Positions 7,953 to 16,290 of a DNA stretch of 42,569 bases are shown here, in pieces. The stretch comes from an uncultured Lachnospiraceae bacterium (lineage in GTDB: Bacteria > Bacillota > Clostridia > Lachnospirales > Lachnospiraceae), in NCBI GenBank assembly GCA_910585605.1, contig CAJUFL010000020.1, positions 18,638 to 61,206 on the forward strand. Reading direction: 5' to 3'. The position numbers were made by a program, and so were the translations under genes. The notes under the pieces were generated by a model that did no database searches, was not told the DNA's origin, and worked only from the letters and a program-made list of their open reading frames with translations. Positions within the stretch are counted from its first letter, which is position 1, and every line of letters starts with the position of its first letter.

Positions 7953-8285
7953 CTAGAGTAAATCAATTATTTTTAAGACTCTATTTTTCTTATCAATATC
8001 GCAATATTTTAATTTATCTATGATTTTATCATCTAATGTCATCTGTGCGTCTTTGTCAGTTTTGTAGGTATATTCGCTGCTGATAAAATAGTCAACACTG
8101 CATTCTAGGATATTTGCAATTTTAACAAGAGCAGTAAGAGACGGATTAGCACGACCGCATTCGATATTGCTGATATGTGAAGGATTTACATCTAACTGAT
8201 TAGCGATATATTCCTGTGTAATGCCTTGCGATTGTCTACGTTCTTTGATTTTTATGCCGATTGCCTTGAAATCCAAGTCTGCCAT
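7953..8285 (-). CDS. XRE-family regulator 3
   Basis: A 110-aa helix-turn-helix protein (about 8-65, GITQEYIANQLDVNPSHISN) with a C-terminal helical tail (DDKIIDKLKYCDIDKKNRVL) like that of regulators 1 and 2, but more diverged in the recognition region. It lies between the two small acidic protein genes: 63 bp after the first, and divergent from the second with a 78-bp gap. I see no copy of the TATAAGT/ACTTATA operator upstream, in keeping with a changed specificity. It probably represses itself and the 8364 gene. Confidence 0.83.
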   Translation of the reverse strand: MADLDFKAIGIKIKERRQSQGITQEYIANQLDVNPSHISNIECGRANPSLTALVKIANILECSVDYFISSEYTYKTDKDAQMTLDDKIIDKLKYCDIDKKNRVLKIIDLL

Positions 8286-8363
8286 GATAGTACCTCTTTT
8301 TAATATATTGTGATATGCAAAATAGAAAAAGATTGTTGATAATACTAATTTAGGAGGAAAATT

Positions 8364-8666
8364 ATGACACGGGAAGATATGATGCTGTTAGTAGAGGTAG
8401 AAGATGAACTATGGGAAATGAATAAGGTGATGAGAAGATTTACGGGTATGGGACTTCAAGAGGGAGCTTTTAACAATATTGGCGGCATCTATGAAGTGAT
8501 TCGCAGTCATGTTCATAGCTCTTATTTGGAATTGCCGGAAGAAGAGGATACAGAACGGGTTTTAATTGAGATTATTAGCAATATGGAATTGACAGTGGAG
8601 GAAAGAGTGGATTTGCTGTTAAGTGGTATAAAAGCAGATGAATTTTGTAAAGATGTTTTTAGATAA
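8364..8666 (+). CDS. Small acidic protein B of the XRE locus
   Basis: A 100-aa paralogue of the 7617-7889 product: MTREDMMLLVEVEDEL start, HSSY near residue 51 and TVEERVDLLL near 80, with an extra C-terminal tail. Predominantly acidic and helical, with no signal or membrane segment. The ATG follows TAGGAGG. It is divergent from regulator 3, repeating the order seen at 7115-7889. The duplication of a repressor plus small-protein unit is visible directly; its function is not. Confidence 0.7.
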   Translation: MTREDMMLLVEVEDELWEMNKVMRRFTGMGLQEGAFNNIGGIYEVIRSHVHSSYLELPEEEDTERVLIEIISNMELTVEERVDLLLSGIKADEFCKDVFR

Positions 8667-8671
8667 AATTC

Positions 8672-8700
8672 TTGTCATTTTTCTTCTGGTCCGATACAAT
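8672..8700 (+). promoter_or_regulatory. Promoter of the 8799-9559 operon
   Basis: TTGTCA (8672-8677), 17 bp and TACAAT (8695-8700) make a near-consensus sigma-A promoter just after gene 8364-8666 and about 100 bp upstream of the 60-aa gene. Confidence 0.65.
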
Positions 8701-8798
8701 AAAATTATTCCTATTTAGAATGAAAAAGAGGGCGGTAAAGGTGCAGTTTACAAAATTCTACAGGGCAAAATTGGTTACAAATTCAGGAGGGAAATACC

Positions 8799-8981
8799 AT
8801 GAAAGATCAGGATATTGAAAATATTATCAAGCTGCTGGATGAAAAGGTGTCTGCGGGTGTTAGCCGGATTAAAGTAGATGTTTCAGAAGGAGAAGATTCC
8901 GTAAAAGAAGTGTATCATCATGGACGCTGTGATGTGGGAAGCCCGTGGGCTACAGGGAAAGTAAGAAACTTTGACTGTTAA
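8799..8981 (+). CDS. 60-aa protein with a Cys-containing C-terminal tail
   Basis: This short protein has a charged, probably helical N-terminal 40 residues and a distinctive tail: HHGRCDVGSPWATG, then KVRNFDC ending on cysteine. The ATG follows AGGAGGG at a good distance and there is a clear upstream promoter, so the gene is likely real. His-His, two Cys and the Gly-Ser-Pro-Trp turn could bind a metal. The leader-plus-tail shape also resembles a modified-peptide precursor, but no modifying enzyme is nearby. It is followed 26 bp later by the 183-aa gene. Function unknown. Confidence 0.6.
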   Translation: MKDQDIENIIKLLDEKVSAGVSRIKVDVSEGEDSVKEVYHHGRCDVGSPWATGKVRNFDC

Positions 8982-9007
8982 ATCTGGAAGTTGAGGATGT
9001 ATTTTTT

Positions 9008-9559
9008 ATGGAAGAAAGACCAAGATACTTTGAAGATGCGTTATCTAATTTTGTGCATGATATGGCAAGTGGAGGAGCAATCCGGCATCTGGTAGATATG
9101 GGATATTCTGTTGACCGGATTATGGAGCAGCTGGATTATCCCACACCAAGAAAACGGGTGGAGAAGACGGTATATCAATATATGATGGAATCTGGCATAT
9201 TGATTGATACACTGCCTATAGAGGAGACAGCCATGAAGAGGTCTCGCTTAAAGAATGTTTCACGTCCTTTCATTTCTCAAAGATTAAGGGAGCAGATTCA
9301 AAAAAACGGTGAAGATAATGCTTATATGCAGTGTCCGTTTGGAAAATGGATTAGGGAGAATCAAACAGAATATCTGGAGCAGTTGTCCTGTCTCACCGGC
9401 AGGGAGAAGGAATATATCTTAGGCATTCCATGGCATGAAGATATTATGTACCATAGACTGAATGACAGAATGCTGGAAATTGGGATAGAGTTGGCAGTTC
9501 ACTCCAATTTGGAAGTAAAGTTTTATTTTCTGATTAGTCGTGATATAATTAACGCATAA
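9008..9559 (+). CDS. 183-aa protein of unknown function
   Basis: A soluble protein, with no signal or membrane segment. Residues about 15-65 (GGAIRHLVDMGYSVDRIMEQL to YQYMMESGIL) look like a small helical, possibly helix-turn-helix, domain. The second half has CPFGKWI and a long helical segment ending VKFYFLI. The ATG at 9008 has a weak ribosome site (TTGAGGATG region), so coupling to the 60-aa gene 26 bp upstream is likely. I do not recognise the family; the fixed pairing with a Cys-tailed small protein is the only functional hint. Confidence 0.65.
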   Translation: MEERPRYFEDALSNFVHDMASGGAIRHLVDMGYSVDRIMEQLDYPTPRKRVEKTVYQYMMESGILIDTLPIEETAMKRSRLKNVSRPFISQRLREQIQKNGEDNAYMQCPFGKWIRENQTEYLEQLSCLTGREKEYILGIPWHEDIMYHRLNDRMLEIGIELAVHSNLEVKFYFLISRDIINA

Positions 9560-9651
9560 GTGCGAACGCAGATTTCGGAGGGATACACCGGTTGCTTACA
9601 GACAGATGTATTCTTAAAAGTCTATGTAAGTATTAACGATTGGGAGTACAT

Positions 9652-9993
9652 ATGGAAAAGAAGATAGTTAAGATTCAAAACAAGGATTCTTATGGAATTA
9701 CATATTATGAGCATGGACAGGCATATTTGGGAAGTCATAGAGGAATGCGTTTCCGTTTGTCAAGAAATCCGATGGAGGATGTTGCTTTGAAACCCCAGGA
9801 TCAAAAAGGAGATGCAGTGTTTGAGGCGGTTGTCTGGCCAGAACCGTTTTGTTATGAAGTGACGCCAGACGATCAAAAGGTGACAGAGACGTTTCCTTTT
9901 GATATGGAAGGAAAGGAACAAATGATTGCCTGGTTAAATGAACAATATGAAACAAGATACGATGAATGGGAAGCAGTCCGTGTAAAACATTAA
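9652..9993 (+). CDS. Small cytoplasmic protein, unknown function
   Basis: About 113 aa. The ATG at 9652 is chosen because GGGAG lies 5 nt before it; a TTG at 9640 would add four residues. It is a mixed alpha/beta soluble protein rich in aromatic and charged residues (YEHGQAYLGSHRGMRFRLS; WLNEQYETRYDEWEAVR). There is no recognisable motif, signal or membrane segment. Its 3' end overlaps by 4 bp the 3' end of the convergent AraC-type gene. I see no strong hairpin at the junction, so antisense read-through between the two genes is possible. Confidence 0.55.
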   Translation: MEKKIVKIQNKDSYGITYYEHGQAYLGSHRGMRFRLSRNPMEDVALKPQDQKGDAVFEAVVWPEPFCYEVTPDDQKVTETFPFDMEGKEQMIAWLNEQYETRYDEWEAVRVKH

Positions 9994-10928
9994 TATTGAT
10001 TTCTGCGATATTCTTTGGGTGTGATACCATTGATTTTACGAAAAGTTTCTGTAAAATAACTGGCACCGTGAAAACCGCATTCCAAAGCAATTTCCGTGAT
10101 ACTCATACTAGTATGGTCTAACAGGTAAATGCCGCGCTGTATCCGGTAATTTTGCAGATATTCAATAGGAGATTGTCTAAGTGCTTCCCTGAATAATCTA
10201 CAGCATTTTGACTGGCACATCATTCCTGCTTCCGCTACATCATTCAGGGTCACTTTATTCTGGTAATTTTCCTGAATATAAGAAATCATGGTTTTTAGTG
10301 GATTCATGGGGTCTGTCTCTACTAATTCATAACCGTTTTTCGCAATCGTATTCTGATAGAGTATACTCCAAAACTGGAAGAATCGGCTTTGGGCAACCAG
10401 CTCAAAGCATGGAATTTTCTCGGTGACAGCATAAAAAATATCCAAAATGTTCGAAATAACTTCTTTGTGCCAGTTATGACTATGGTCGAGTAAAATAACA
10501 TCGCTGTTTCCATCAAAAAGAAAAGGGTTGATATATTTTTCTTCCATTTTACGGTTAAAACGGAGAGTGTCGGGATGGAGTAGTAAAACAGCATAGTGAT
10601 TGTTGTCTACGTCATCCGGCAGATAGGTATGACAATGTTCTTTAGAGGATTTGCTTTCTGTATCAGAGGGACCGCATAAATGAAGCCTGTTTGTGTTGAT
10701 GATGATGCCGTCCCCTTCTTTTAAAATATAGGTTTCGTTGTTTACATAATAATTTAATGAACCCTTTAACATGACAATGCATTCTAATTCGTTATGCCAG
10801 TGACAGGGCGTGACTCCATTTGGAAAATCAGACAGATGGGCATGAGAAGCTTTAATTGGGGTAGTAGGGGAATTATATTTGATGGTTTCCAGCAGATTAT
10901 CATTAATGATCATAGCTTGTTCATTCAT
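9990..10928 (-). CDS. AraC-family regulator with cupin sensor
   Basis: A 312-aa protein. An N-terminal cupin-like beta domain (about 20-110, with HWHNELECIVMLKGSL) probably binds a small ligand such as a sugar. Residues about 210-310 form the double helix-turn-helix, with the typical second-motif text (ITEIALECGFHGASYFTETF, then RKINGITPKEYRR). The start ATG at 10928 has GGAGGG at 7 nt. It faces away from the RNase H gene across a 477-bp gap. No sugar transport or catabolic operon adjoins it, so its target cannot be named. Distinctive Cys residues (MMCQSKCCRLF) lie in the first recognition helix region. Confidence 0.88.
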   Translation of the reverse strand: MNEQAMIINDNLLETIKYNSPTTPIKASHAHLSDFPNGVTPCHWHNELECIVMLKGSLNYYVNNETYILKEGDGIIINTNRLHLCGPSDTESKSSKEHCHTYLPDDVDNNHYAVLLLHPDTLRFNRKMEEKYINPFLFDGNSDVILLDHSHNWHKEVISNILDIFYAVTEKIPCFELVAQSRFFQFWSILYQNTIAKNGYELVETDPMNPLKTMISYIQENYQNKVTLNDVAEAGMMCQSKCCRLFREALRQSPIEYLQNYRIQRGIYLLDHTSMSITEIALECGFHGASYFTETFRKINGITPKEYRRNQY

Positions 10929-11090
10929 TGATTTTCCCTCCGTGTGTAATAAAAATTAATTGTTTTATAATAGTATTCGTCAGTTTTAGGGACAAAATAT
11001 AAGATTGTTATATAATTATACTTAAAATTTATAGAAAACACAAGGAAAATGCAGTATTCTATATAAGAAGGATGGATACATTTTTGTTGG

Positions 11091-11161
11091 TATGAGGCAC
11101 AGGTGAGTGAATTTACTCTCTCTCCCCCCTTTGTGAATATACGTTCATCTGTTGCCTCATA
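11091..11161 (+). ncRNA. Candidate structured RNA: long hairpin in the 10929-11405 gap
   Basis: Positions 11091-11106 pair with 11145-11161: about nine base pairs of TATGAGGC type, a one-base bulge, then seven more including a G-U. GAGT (11105-11108) and ACTC (11115-11118) could form an alternative inner hairpin. It is followed about 60 nt later by a terminator-like hairpin at 11220. It resembles no riboswitch class I know. It could be a leader with attenuation for the RNase H operon or a separate small RNA. The rest of the 477-bp gap is AT-rich and shows no gene. Confidence 0.4.
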
Positions 11162-11219
11162 TTTTAAAAGACAGAATAGGCACATGTTCCTATTATTTAC
11201 ATATAGCTGGCACTCCCAA

Positions 11220-11267
11220 AAGAGGCTGCTGCACTGGAAGGATTTTCTTTGTGTGGCAGCTTCTTTT
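11220..11267 (+). terminator. Intrinsic terminator upstream of the RNase H gene
   Basis: A 15-bp stem (11220-11234 with 11251-11265, three G-U pairs) ends in TTTT. It lies 140 bp before the RNase H start in the same orientation, so it would end a short transcript that includes the 11091 hairpin. Confidence 0.65.
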
Positions 11268-11405
11268 ATGTTTATAATTGTTTTTCTTTTTTGTTTACAA
11301 ATATAGTATTTGTTGTTAAACTAACAATATTGAGAAAGACATGTGTGAATAATGTGAAAAGCAATTTAAAGGATAGCAGATATTTTCGGGAATGTGGAGT
11401 ATATA

Positions 11406-12059
11406 ATGGGAAAAAAGTATTATGCAGTTGCGAAAGGAAAAACTCCGGGTATTTATTTTACATGGGAGGACTGTAAGGCACAGGTACAGCAATTTTCAGG
11501 AGCAGTTTATAAAAGTTTTTCAACGATAGCAGAAGCAGAGGAATTTATTAAAAAAGCGGCAGGCGGACGAGAATTTTCTGCAAATGATGGCGGCCATACG
11601 GAGTCCGTTATGGAGAAAATACAGCCGGTAAGCACGCTAGATCATCTGATTGCTTATGTGGATGGGAGTTATGACCATAGCCAGTACAGTTATGCCTATG
11701 GCTGTGTGCTGGTGCTGGCAGATGAGGTTGTCACTTTGAATGGTCGTGGTGATAAGGAAGAATATGTTGCGATGAGGAATGTGGCAGGAGAGATTCTTGG
11801 GAGTGAACAGGCAGTGAACTGGGCCGTGGAACATGGGTATCAGGCAGTTACCATTTATTATGATTATGAAGGCATTGAAAAATGGGCGAATGGAATCTGG
11901 AAAGCAAATAAGCCCGGAACGAAACGATATCAGGCGTTCATTGCGCAAAAGAGGGAAGAAATTGATATTTTCTTTGAAAAAGTGGCTGCCCATACCGGAG
12001 TAGAATATAACGAACTGGCGGACCGGCTGGCAAAAGAAGCACTTGGTCTGACAGTGTAG
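11406..12059 (+). CDS. rnhA: Ribonuclease H with viroplasmin-like N-terminal domain
   Basis: A 217-aa protein. Residues 1-45 (KKYYAVAKGKTPGIYFTWEDC) form the caulimovirus viroplasmin/RNase H1 hybrid-binding domain. After a linker, the RNase H fold begins near 78, and the four acidic metal ligands are present in context: YVDGSYD, GEILGSEQA, IYYDYEGI and ELADRLAKEAL. It degrades the RNA strand of RNA-DNA hybrids, such as R-loops or primers. The ATG at 11406 has GGAG 6 nt upstream; an in-frame GTG lies 12 nt earlier. It heads a likely operon with deoC (34 bp downstream), the GH9 lipoprotein and exonuclease III. Confidence 0.93.
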   Translation: MGKKYYAVAKGKTPGIYFTWEDCKAQVQQFSGAVYKSFSTIAEAEEFIKKAAGGREFSANDGGHTESVMEKIQPVSTLDHLIAYVDGSYDHSQYSYAYGCVLVLADEVVTLNGRGDKEEYVAMRNVAGEILGSEQAVNWAVEHGYQAVTIYYDYEGIEKWANGIWKANKPGTKRYQAFIAQKREEIDIFFEKVAAHTGVEYNELADRLAKEALGLTV

Positions 12060-12093
12060 GGCAGATTATGAGATTTATAAAAAGGGGGAAAAC

Positions 12094-12798
12094 ATGGAAT
12101 TTAGTAAGTATTTTGACCACACGATTTTAAAGGCAGATGCCAGTGAAGAGGAGGTAAATGCTGTCTGTCGGGAAGCGGTTTTACACCATTTTGCATCAGT
12201 ATGTGTCAATGGTGCCAGGACCAGACAGGTGTCCAATTTATTGCTGGATACTGATGTTGAAGTCTGCACAGTTGTTGGATTTCCACTTGGTGCCATGAGT
12301 ACAATGGCAAAAAAAATAGAGGCATTAACGGCTATTGAAGACGGTGCTGGAGAGATTGATATGGTAATCAATGTGGGCGCCGTAAAAGATGGTGATTGGG
12401 AATTTGTGAAAAAAGATATAGAAGAAGTAAAAGAAGTCTGTACCCATAATACTATGGGGAGAGAAGTTATATTAAAGGTTATTATAGAAACCTGTCTTTT
12501 GACACAGGAAGAAAAGGTGATGGCATGCGAGATGTCAGTAGAGGCTGGTGCTGATTTTGTGAAAACTTCTACTGGTTTTAGTACCGGAGGTGCTGTTGTG
12601 GAAGATGTGGCACTGATGCGGAAGACGGTAGATGCCAAAACGGCTGCACTTGAAAAAGAGACAGGTAAGACTTGGAAGAGGGTTTTTGTAAAGGCATCAG
12701 GAGGTATTCGGGATTTAAAAACAGCAAAGGCAATGATAGCAGCCGGAGCGGACAGGCTTGGGACGTCTGCAACGGTGGAGATTATAACGGAGAAATAA
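12094..12798 (+). CDS. deoC: Deoxyribose-phosphate aldolase
   Basis: A 234-aa class I aldolase that splits 2-deoxyribose 5-phosphate into glyceraldehyde 3-phosphate and acetaldehyde during deoxynucleoside salvage. The Schiff-base lysine is Lys157 in DFVKTSTGF. The family motifs TVVGFPLGA, GAGEIDMVINVG, a second lysine in VKASGGIR and the phosphate-site GADRLGTS are all present. Length is normal and the start follows AAAGGGGGAAA. It sits 34 bp after the RNase H gene and 45 bp before the GH9 gene. No other deoxynucleoside catabolic gene is adjacent; the surrounding theme is nucleic acid turnover and repair. Confidence 0.96.
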   Translation: MEFSKYFDHTILKADASEEEVNAVCREAVLHHFASVCVNGARTRQVSNLLLDTDVEVCTVVGFPLGAMSTMAKKIEALTAIEDGAGEIDMVINVGAVKDGDWEFVKKDIEEVKEVCTHNTMGREVILKVIIETCLLTQEEKVMACEMSVEAGADFVKTSTGFSTGGAVVEDVALMRKTVDAKTAALEKETGKTWKRVFVKASGGIRDLKTAKAMIAAGADRLGTSATVEIITEK

Positions 12799-12843
12799 AA
12801 AGTACAATCAATTGGTTACAAATAAAACAAGGAGGAGATTTTT

Positions 12844-15138
12844 ATGCGAAAGTTTAAAAAGGCGGCAGCACTGCTGCTTGCAGCAACAATGGTGTTTAGT
12901 CTGGTCGGCTGCAATGAAAAGAAGCAGGAGGAGACTACAAAGACTGTGGAAAAGCAGAGTACGGAAAATGAGAAAGAGGACACAGAGGAAACAACAGAAG
13001 AAAATGTTCCTTACGGACAGGGAAATATGATCCGCAATGGCGATTTCTCTAATGGGATTGGCAGTTTTTCAAATTATAGCAACGGTGGTCAGATGACAAT
13101 GAATGTGAACGACAAAGAGGAGCTCCAGATCGACATTGCCAAGATTGGAAAGGTGGAACATGGTGTACAGGTATACTACGACGGGTTCGCAATCCGCCAG
13201 GGTGGTGTTTATGAATTTTCATTCGATATTTACGGGACATTAGAGCGTGATGTGGACTGGAGAATTCAGGTAAACGGTGGAGATTATCATGCATATATTA
13301 TGGATACGGTAAAAGTTACGGAAGAAGTACAGCATGTATCGGGACAGTTTACAATGGAGGAAGAGACGGATCCGGCACCAAGACTTTGTTTTAATATGGG
13401 ACTTGTGCATTCTATGGAGGATGCGGGGATTGATGCGGACAGTGTAGGCGAGCATTCCATTATGCTGGATAATCTTTCTTTAACCGTGGTGGATGATACC
13501 AATATGATTAAGGATCCAGACCCTGTGTATGTACCAAAGGCAAAGGTAAATCAGCTGGGTTATAAAAAGGATGACAAGAAGGTTGCTATTTTTGCCGATT
13601 TAGACAAAGATGATACTACATTTACTGTGGTAAATGAAGATACCAATGAAACCGTTTTTGAAGGTGAGCTTTCTGAGAGGGATTTAAATGTAGTAGCGGA
13701 TGAATGGAATAACATAGGTGATTTTTCAGAGTTAAAAGATGAAGGAACTTACAAAGTAGTAAGCGGAAAGGGAGAAGAATCCTTCCCATTTACCATTGGT
13801 GACGATATATATGATGAGACCTTTTCCAATGTTGTAAAAATGTTATATTTACAGCGTTGTGGAATGGAACTGGCAGGTGAACAGGCAGGGGATTACGCAC
13901 ATCCGGTATGTCATGATACCCAGGCAGTAATTTACGGGACAAATAATAAGATCGATGTAAACGGCGGCTGGCATGATGCTGGAGATTACGGAAGATATGT
14001 TGTTTCCGGAGCCAAGACAGTTGCAGATGTTTTACTGGCATATGAGAAGAATCCGGAAGCATTTTCTGATGACATGGGGATACCGGAAAGCGGGAACGGA
14101 ACCAGCGACGCTTTGGATGAGGTGAAGTATGAGCTGAACTGGATGTTAAAAATGCAGGATAATGCCAGCGGAGGTGTTTATCACAAGGTTACCTGCGCAG
14201 TATTTCCGGAAACGGTCATGCCGCAGGATGAGACGGATGAATTGATCGTAAGCCCGGTTTCCAATACGGCAACCGGGGATTTTGCAGCGGTAATGGCAAT
14301 GGCTTCCCGTATTTATAAGGATGCGGACTCTGCGTATGCTGATACCTGTCTTGAAGCGGCAAAGAAGGCATGGTCCTATCTGGAAACGCATAAGGAAGAA
14401 AAAGGATTTAAAAATCCGGAGGAAATCGTGACCGGTGAATATCCTGATATCAAAGATGAGGATGAGTATTTTTGGGCGGCAGCAGAACTTTATAAGGCGA
14501 CAGAAGATGCAGCTTATAAAGAAGCGATGGCGGAACTGGTCGGGGATAAAAAGAATCTTCAGGGGCTTGGATGGGCAGATGTAGGAATATTTGGTGCATA
14601 TGCAGCACTGACGACAGATATTCTGCTGACTGACAGCAGTAATCTGCGAAAGGATATTGAAACGATCTTTTTTGCAACCGTAGAGGAAAGCCTGAAAAAA
14701 AGTAAAGAAAATGAATATCTCGTTGACAGGGCAAAGAGTTATGAATGGGGTTCCAATATGTCTATTGCGAACAGCGGAATGCTGCTTTGTCTTGCAAATG
14801 ACATTAAACCTAATGAAGAATATATGACTTATGCAAAAGCGCATTTGAATTATCTGATGGGTGTGAATGCAACTGGATACTGCTTTATTACCGGAAGCGG
14901 TACGCTCTGTCCGGAGAATCCACATCACAGACCATCCCAGGTGTTGGAGAAATGTATGCCGGGTATGCTGGTAGGTGGTCCGGACAACGCTCTGGAAGAC
15001 CCATATGCAAAGGCGGTATTCTTAAATACTCCTGCTGCAAAATGTTATGTAGATAATGCACAGAGCTTTTCATGTAACGAGGTAACCATTTATTGGAACT
15101 CACCGCTTATTTATCTTATGGCGGCAACGGATAAATAG
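12844..15138 (+). CDS. Lipoprotein glycoside hydrolase family 9 (endoglucanase type)
   Basis: A 764-aa protein. The signal peptide ends in lipobox SLVGC (Cys23), so it is anchored on the outer face of the membrane. A Glu/Thr-rich linker (24-55) precedes a CBM4/9-like beta-sandwich (about 60-215, starting MIRNGDFSN). An Ig-like cellulase N-domain (about 232-320, VNQLGYKK) leads into the GH9 (alpha/alpha)6 barrel (about 330-764). Catalytic residues are visible: GGWHDAGDYGRYV with Asp378/Asp381 as base, PHHRPS late in the barrel, and the acid Glu746 in SCNEVTIYWNSP. It probably hydrolyses beta-1,4-glucan or related oligosaccharides at the cell surface. No dockerin is seen. Confidence 0.93.
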   Translation: MRKFKKAAALLLAATMVFSLVGCNEKKQEETTKTVEKQSTENEKEDTEETTEENVPYGQGNMIRNGDFSNGIGSFSNYSNGGQMTMNVNDKEELQIDIAKIGKVEHGVQVYYDGFAIRQGGVYEFSFDIYGTLERDVDWRIQVNGGDYHAYIMDTVKVTEEVQHVSGQFTMEEETDPAPRLCFNMGLVHSMEDAGIDADSVGEHSIMLDNLSLTVVDDTNMIKDPDPVYVPKAKVNQLGYKKDDKKVAIFADLDKDDTTFTVVNEDTNETVFEGELSERDLNVVADEWNNIGDFSELKDEGTYKVVSGKGEESFPFTIGDDIYDETFSNVVKMLYLQRCGMELAGEQAGDYAHPVCHDTQAVIYGTNNKIDVNGGWHDAGDYGRYVVSGAKTVADVLLAYEKNPEAFSDDMGIPESGNGTSDALDEVKYELNWMLKMQDNASGGVYHKVTCAVFPETVMPQDETDELIVSPVSNTATGDFAAVMAMASRIYKDADSAYADTCLEAAKKAWSYLETHKEEKGFKNPEEIVTGEYPDIKDEDEYFWAAAELYKATEDAAYKEAMAELVGDKKNLQGLGWADVGIFGAYAALTTDILLTDSSNLRKDIETIFFATVEESLKKSKENEYLVDRAKSYEWGSNMSIANSGMLLCLANDIKPNEEYMTYAKAHLNYLMGVNATGYCFITGSGTLCPENPHHRPSQVLEKCMPGMLVGGPDNALEDPYAKAVFLNTPAAKCYVDNAQSFSCNEVTIYWNSPLIYLMAATDK

Positions 15139-15178
15139 AGGCACTGCTGGATATAAATAAAGTATCAAGGAGAATACG

Positions 15179-15940
15179 ATGAAATTAATATCTTGGAATG
15201 TAAATGGAATTCGTGCTTGCACAGGAAAAGGATTTCTGGAATTTTTTAAGGAAATTGATGCAGATATATTCTGTATACAGGAATCAAAAATGCAGGCAGG
15301 ACAGCTGGATTTGGATTTGCCGGGCTATCATCAGTACTGGAATTATGCAGAAAAAAAGGGATATTCGGGAACTGCGGTCTTTACAAAAAAAGAACCTTTA
15401 TCTGTGGTAAATGGAATCGGGATAGAGGAGCACGACAAAGAAGGGCGTGTTATTACACTGGAATTTGAAGATTTTTATATGGTAACAGTGTATACCCCCA
15501 ATTCCCAGAATGAGCTTGCACGTCTGGATTACCGGATGGCATGGGAAGATGCATTTTGTGCCTACTTGAAAAAACTGGAAGAGGTGAAGCCGGTGATTGT
15601 CTGTGGAGACATGAATGTGGCACATAAGGAGATTGATTTAAAAAATCCTAAGACGAACCGGAAAAATGCTGGTTTTACAGACGAGGAGAGAGAAAAATTC
15701 AGTATCCTGCTGGACAGTGGATTTATTGACACATACCGTTATTTTTATCCTGAGCAGGAGGGCATTTATTCATGGTGGTCTTACAGGTTTAAGGCAAGGG
15801 AGAAGAATGCCGGATGGCGGATTGACTATTTTCTGGTGTCAGAGGGATTAGAGGATAAGCTGAAGGATGCAAAAATACTGACAGAAATTATGGGTTCTGA
15901 TCATTGTCCGGTGGAGCTGGATATTGCAGACTTAAAATAA
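15179..15940 (+). CDS. xth: Exodeoxyribonuclease III (AP endonuclease)
   Basis: A 253-aa protein of the ExoIII/APE1 family. It cuts DNA 5' to abasic sites and trims damaged 3' ends in base-excision repair. Hallmarks in order are SWNVNGIR (6-12), the metal ligand Glu in CIQESKM (about 35), VYTPNSQ, VCGDMNVAHKEIDL (catalytic Asp/Asn) and terminal SDHCPVELD. It starts 40 bp after the GH9 gene with AAGGAGA before the ATG. A second AP endonuclease of a different fold, endonuclease IV, lies at 21162, so the region holds both bacterial AP endonuclease types. Confidence 0.96.
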   Translation: MKLISWNVNGIRACTGKGFLEFFKEIDADIFCIQESKMQAGQLDLDLPGYHQYWNYAEKKGYSGTAVFTKKEPLSVVNGIGIEEHDKEGRVITLEFEDFYMVTVYTPNSQNELARLDYRMAWEDAFCAYLKKLEEVKPVIVCGDMNVAHKEIDLKNPKTNRKNAGFTDEEREKFSILLDSGFIDTYRYFYPEQEGIYSWWSYRFKAREKNAGWRIDYFLVSEGLEDKLKDAKILTEIMGSDHCPVELDIADLK

Positions 15941-16012
15941 TGTGATGATAACCCTGTCGGATTCAGACATGGGTGAAAATGAAGGCATAAAATAATATAA
16001 GCGTATGGATAG

Positions 16013-16050
16013 CAGAACCGGGAACAGATTATTGTTTCCGGTTCTGTTTG
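16013..16050 (+). terminator. Terminator after exonuclease III
   Basis: CAGAACCGGGAACA (16013-16026) pairs with TGTTTCCGGTTCTG (16033-16046 region) over a 6-nt loop. It is followed by only a short TTT run. It probably closes the RNase H to exonuclease III transcript. Confidence 0.65.
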
Positions 16051-16198
16051 CGTGCAGAAATTGTTTGGGATTTTTATAAAATAGGCCATTCTACTAATGG
16101 TTTACTTTATGTAGATCAAGTTTGGTATAGTATTCTTATAGAAATTCACAACTGGAATTGTGCAAAATGATGAAAATTTTATGTTGATAAAAAAGAAA

Positions 16199-16227
16199 TT
16201 GTACAGAGTGACCAAATGATATATCAT
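16199..16227 (+). promoter_or_regulatory. Possible promoter of the large surface protein
   Basis: TTGTAC (16199-16204), 17 bp and TATCAT (16222-16227) lie 64 bp before the start at 16291. The match is moderate. The rest of 16051-16290 shows nothing else. Confidence 0.4.
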
Positions 16228-16290
16228 TAAAGCATAATGAGTTTTAATGTAGATGTGGAATACTATTTGCAAAAATGGAGGAGGTAAGGT

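Noticed and set aside
6574..8666. Naming the XRE/small-protein pairs as toxin-antitoxin systems
   Set aside because: The genes are divergent rather than in one operon, and neither small protein resembles a known toxin.
11091..11267. 6S RNA or a known riboswitch
   Set aside because: The arrangement lacks the central bubble of 6S RNA and none of the conserved riboswitch core sequences I know is present.
14146..14928. 260-aa minus-strand frame
   Set aside because: It is antisense to the GH9 catalytic domain, has Cys/His/Ile-rich shadow composition and no ribosome site.
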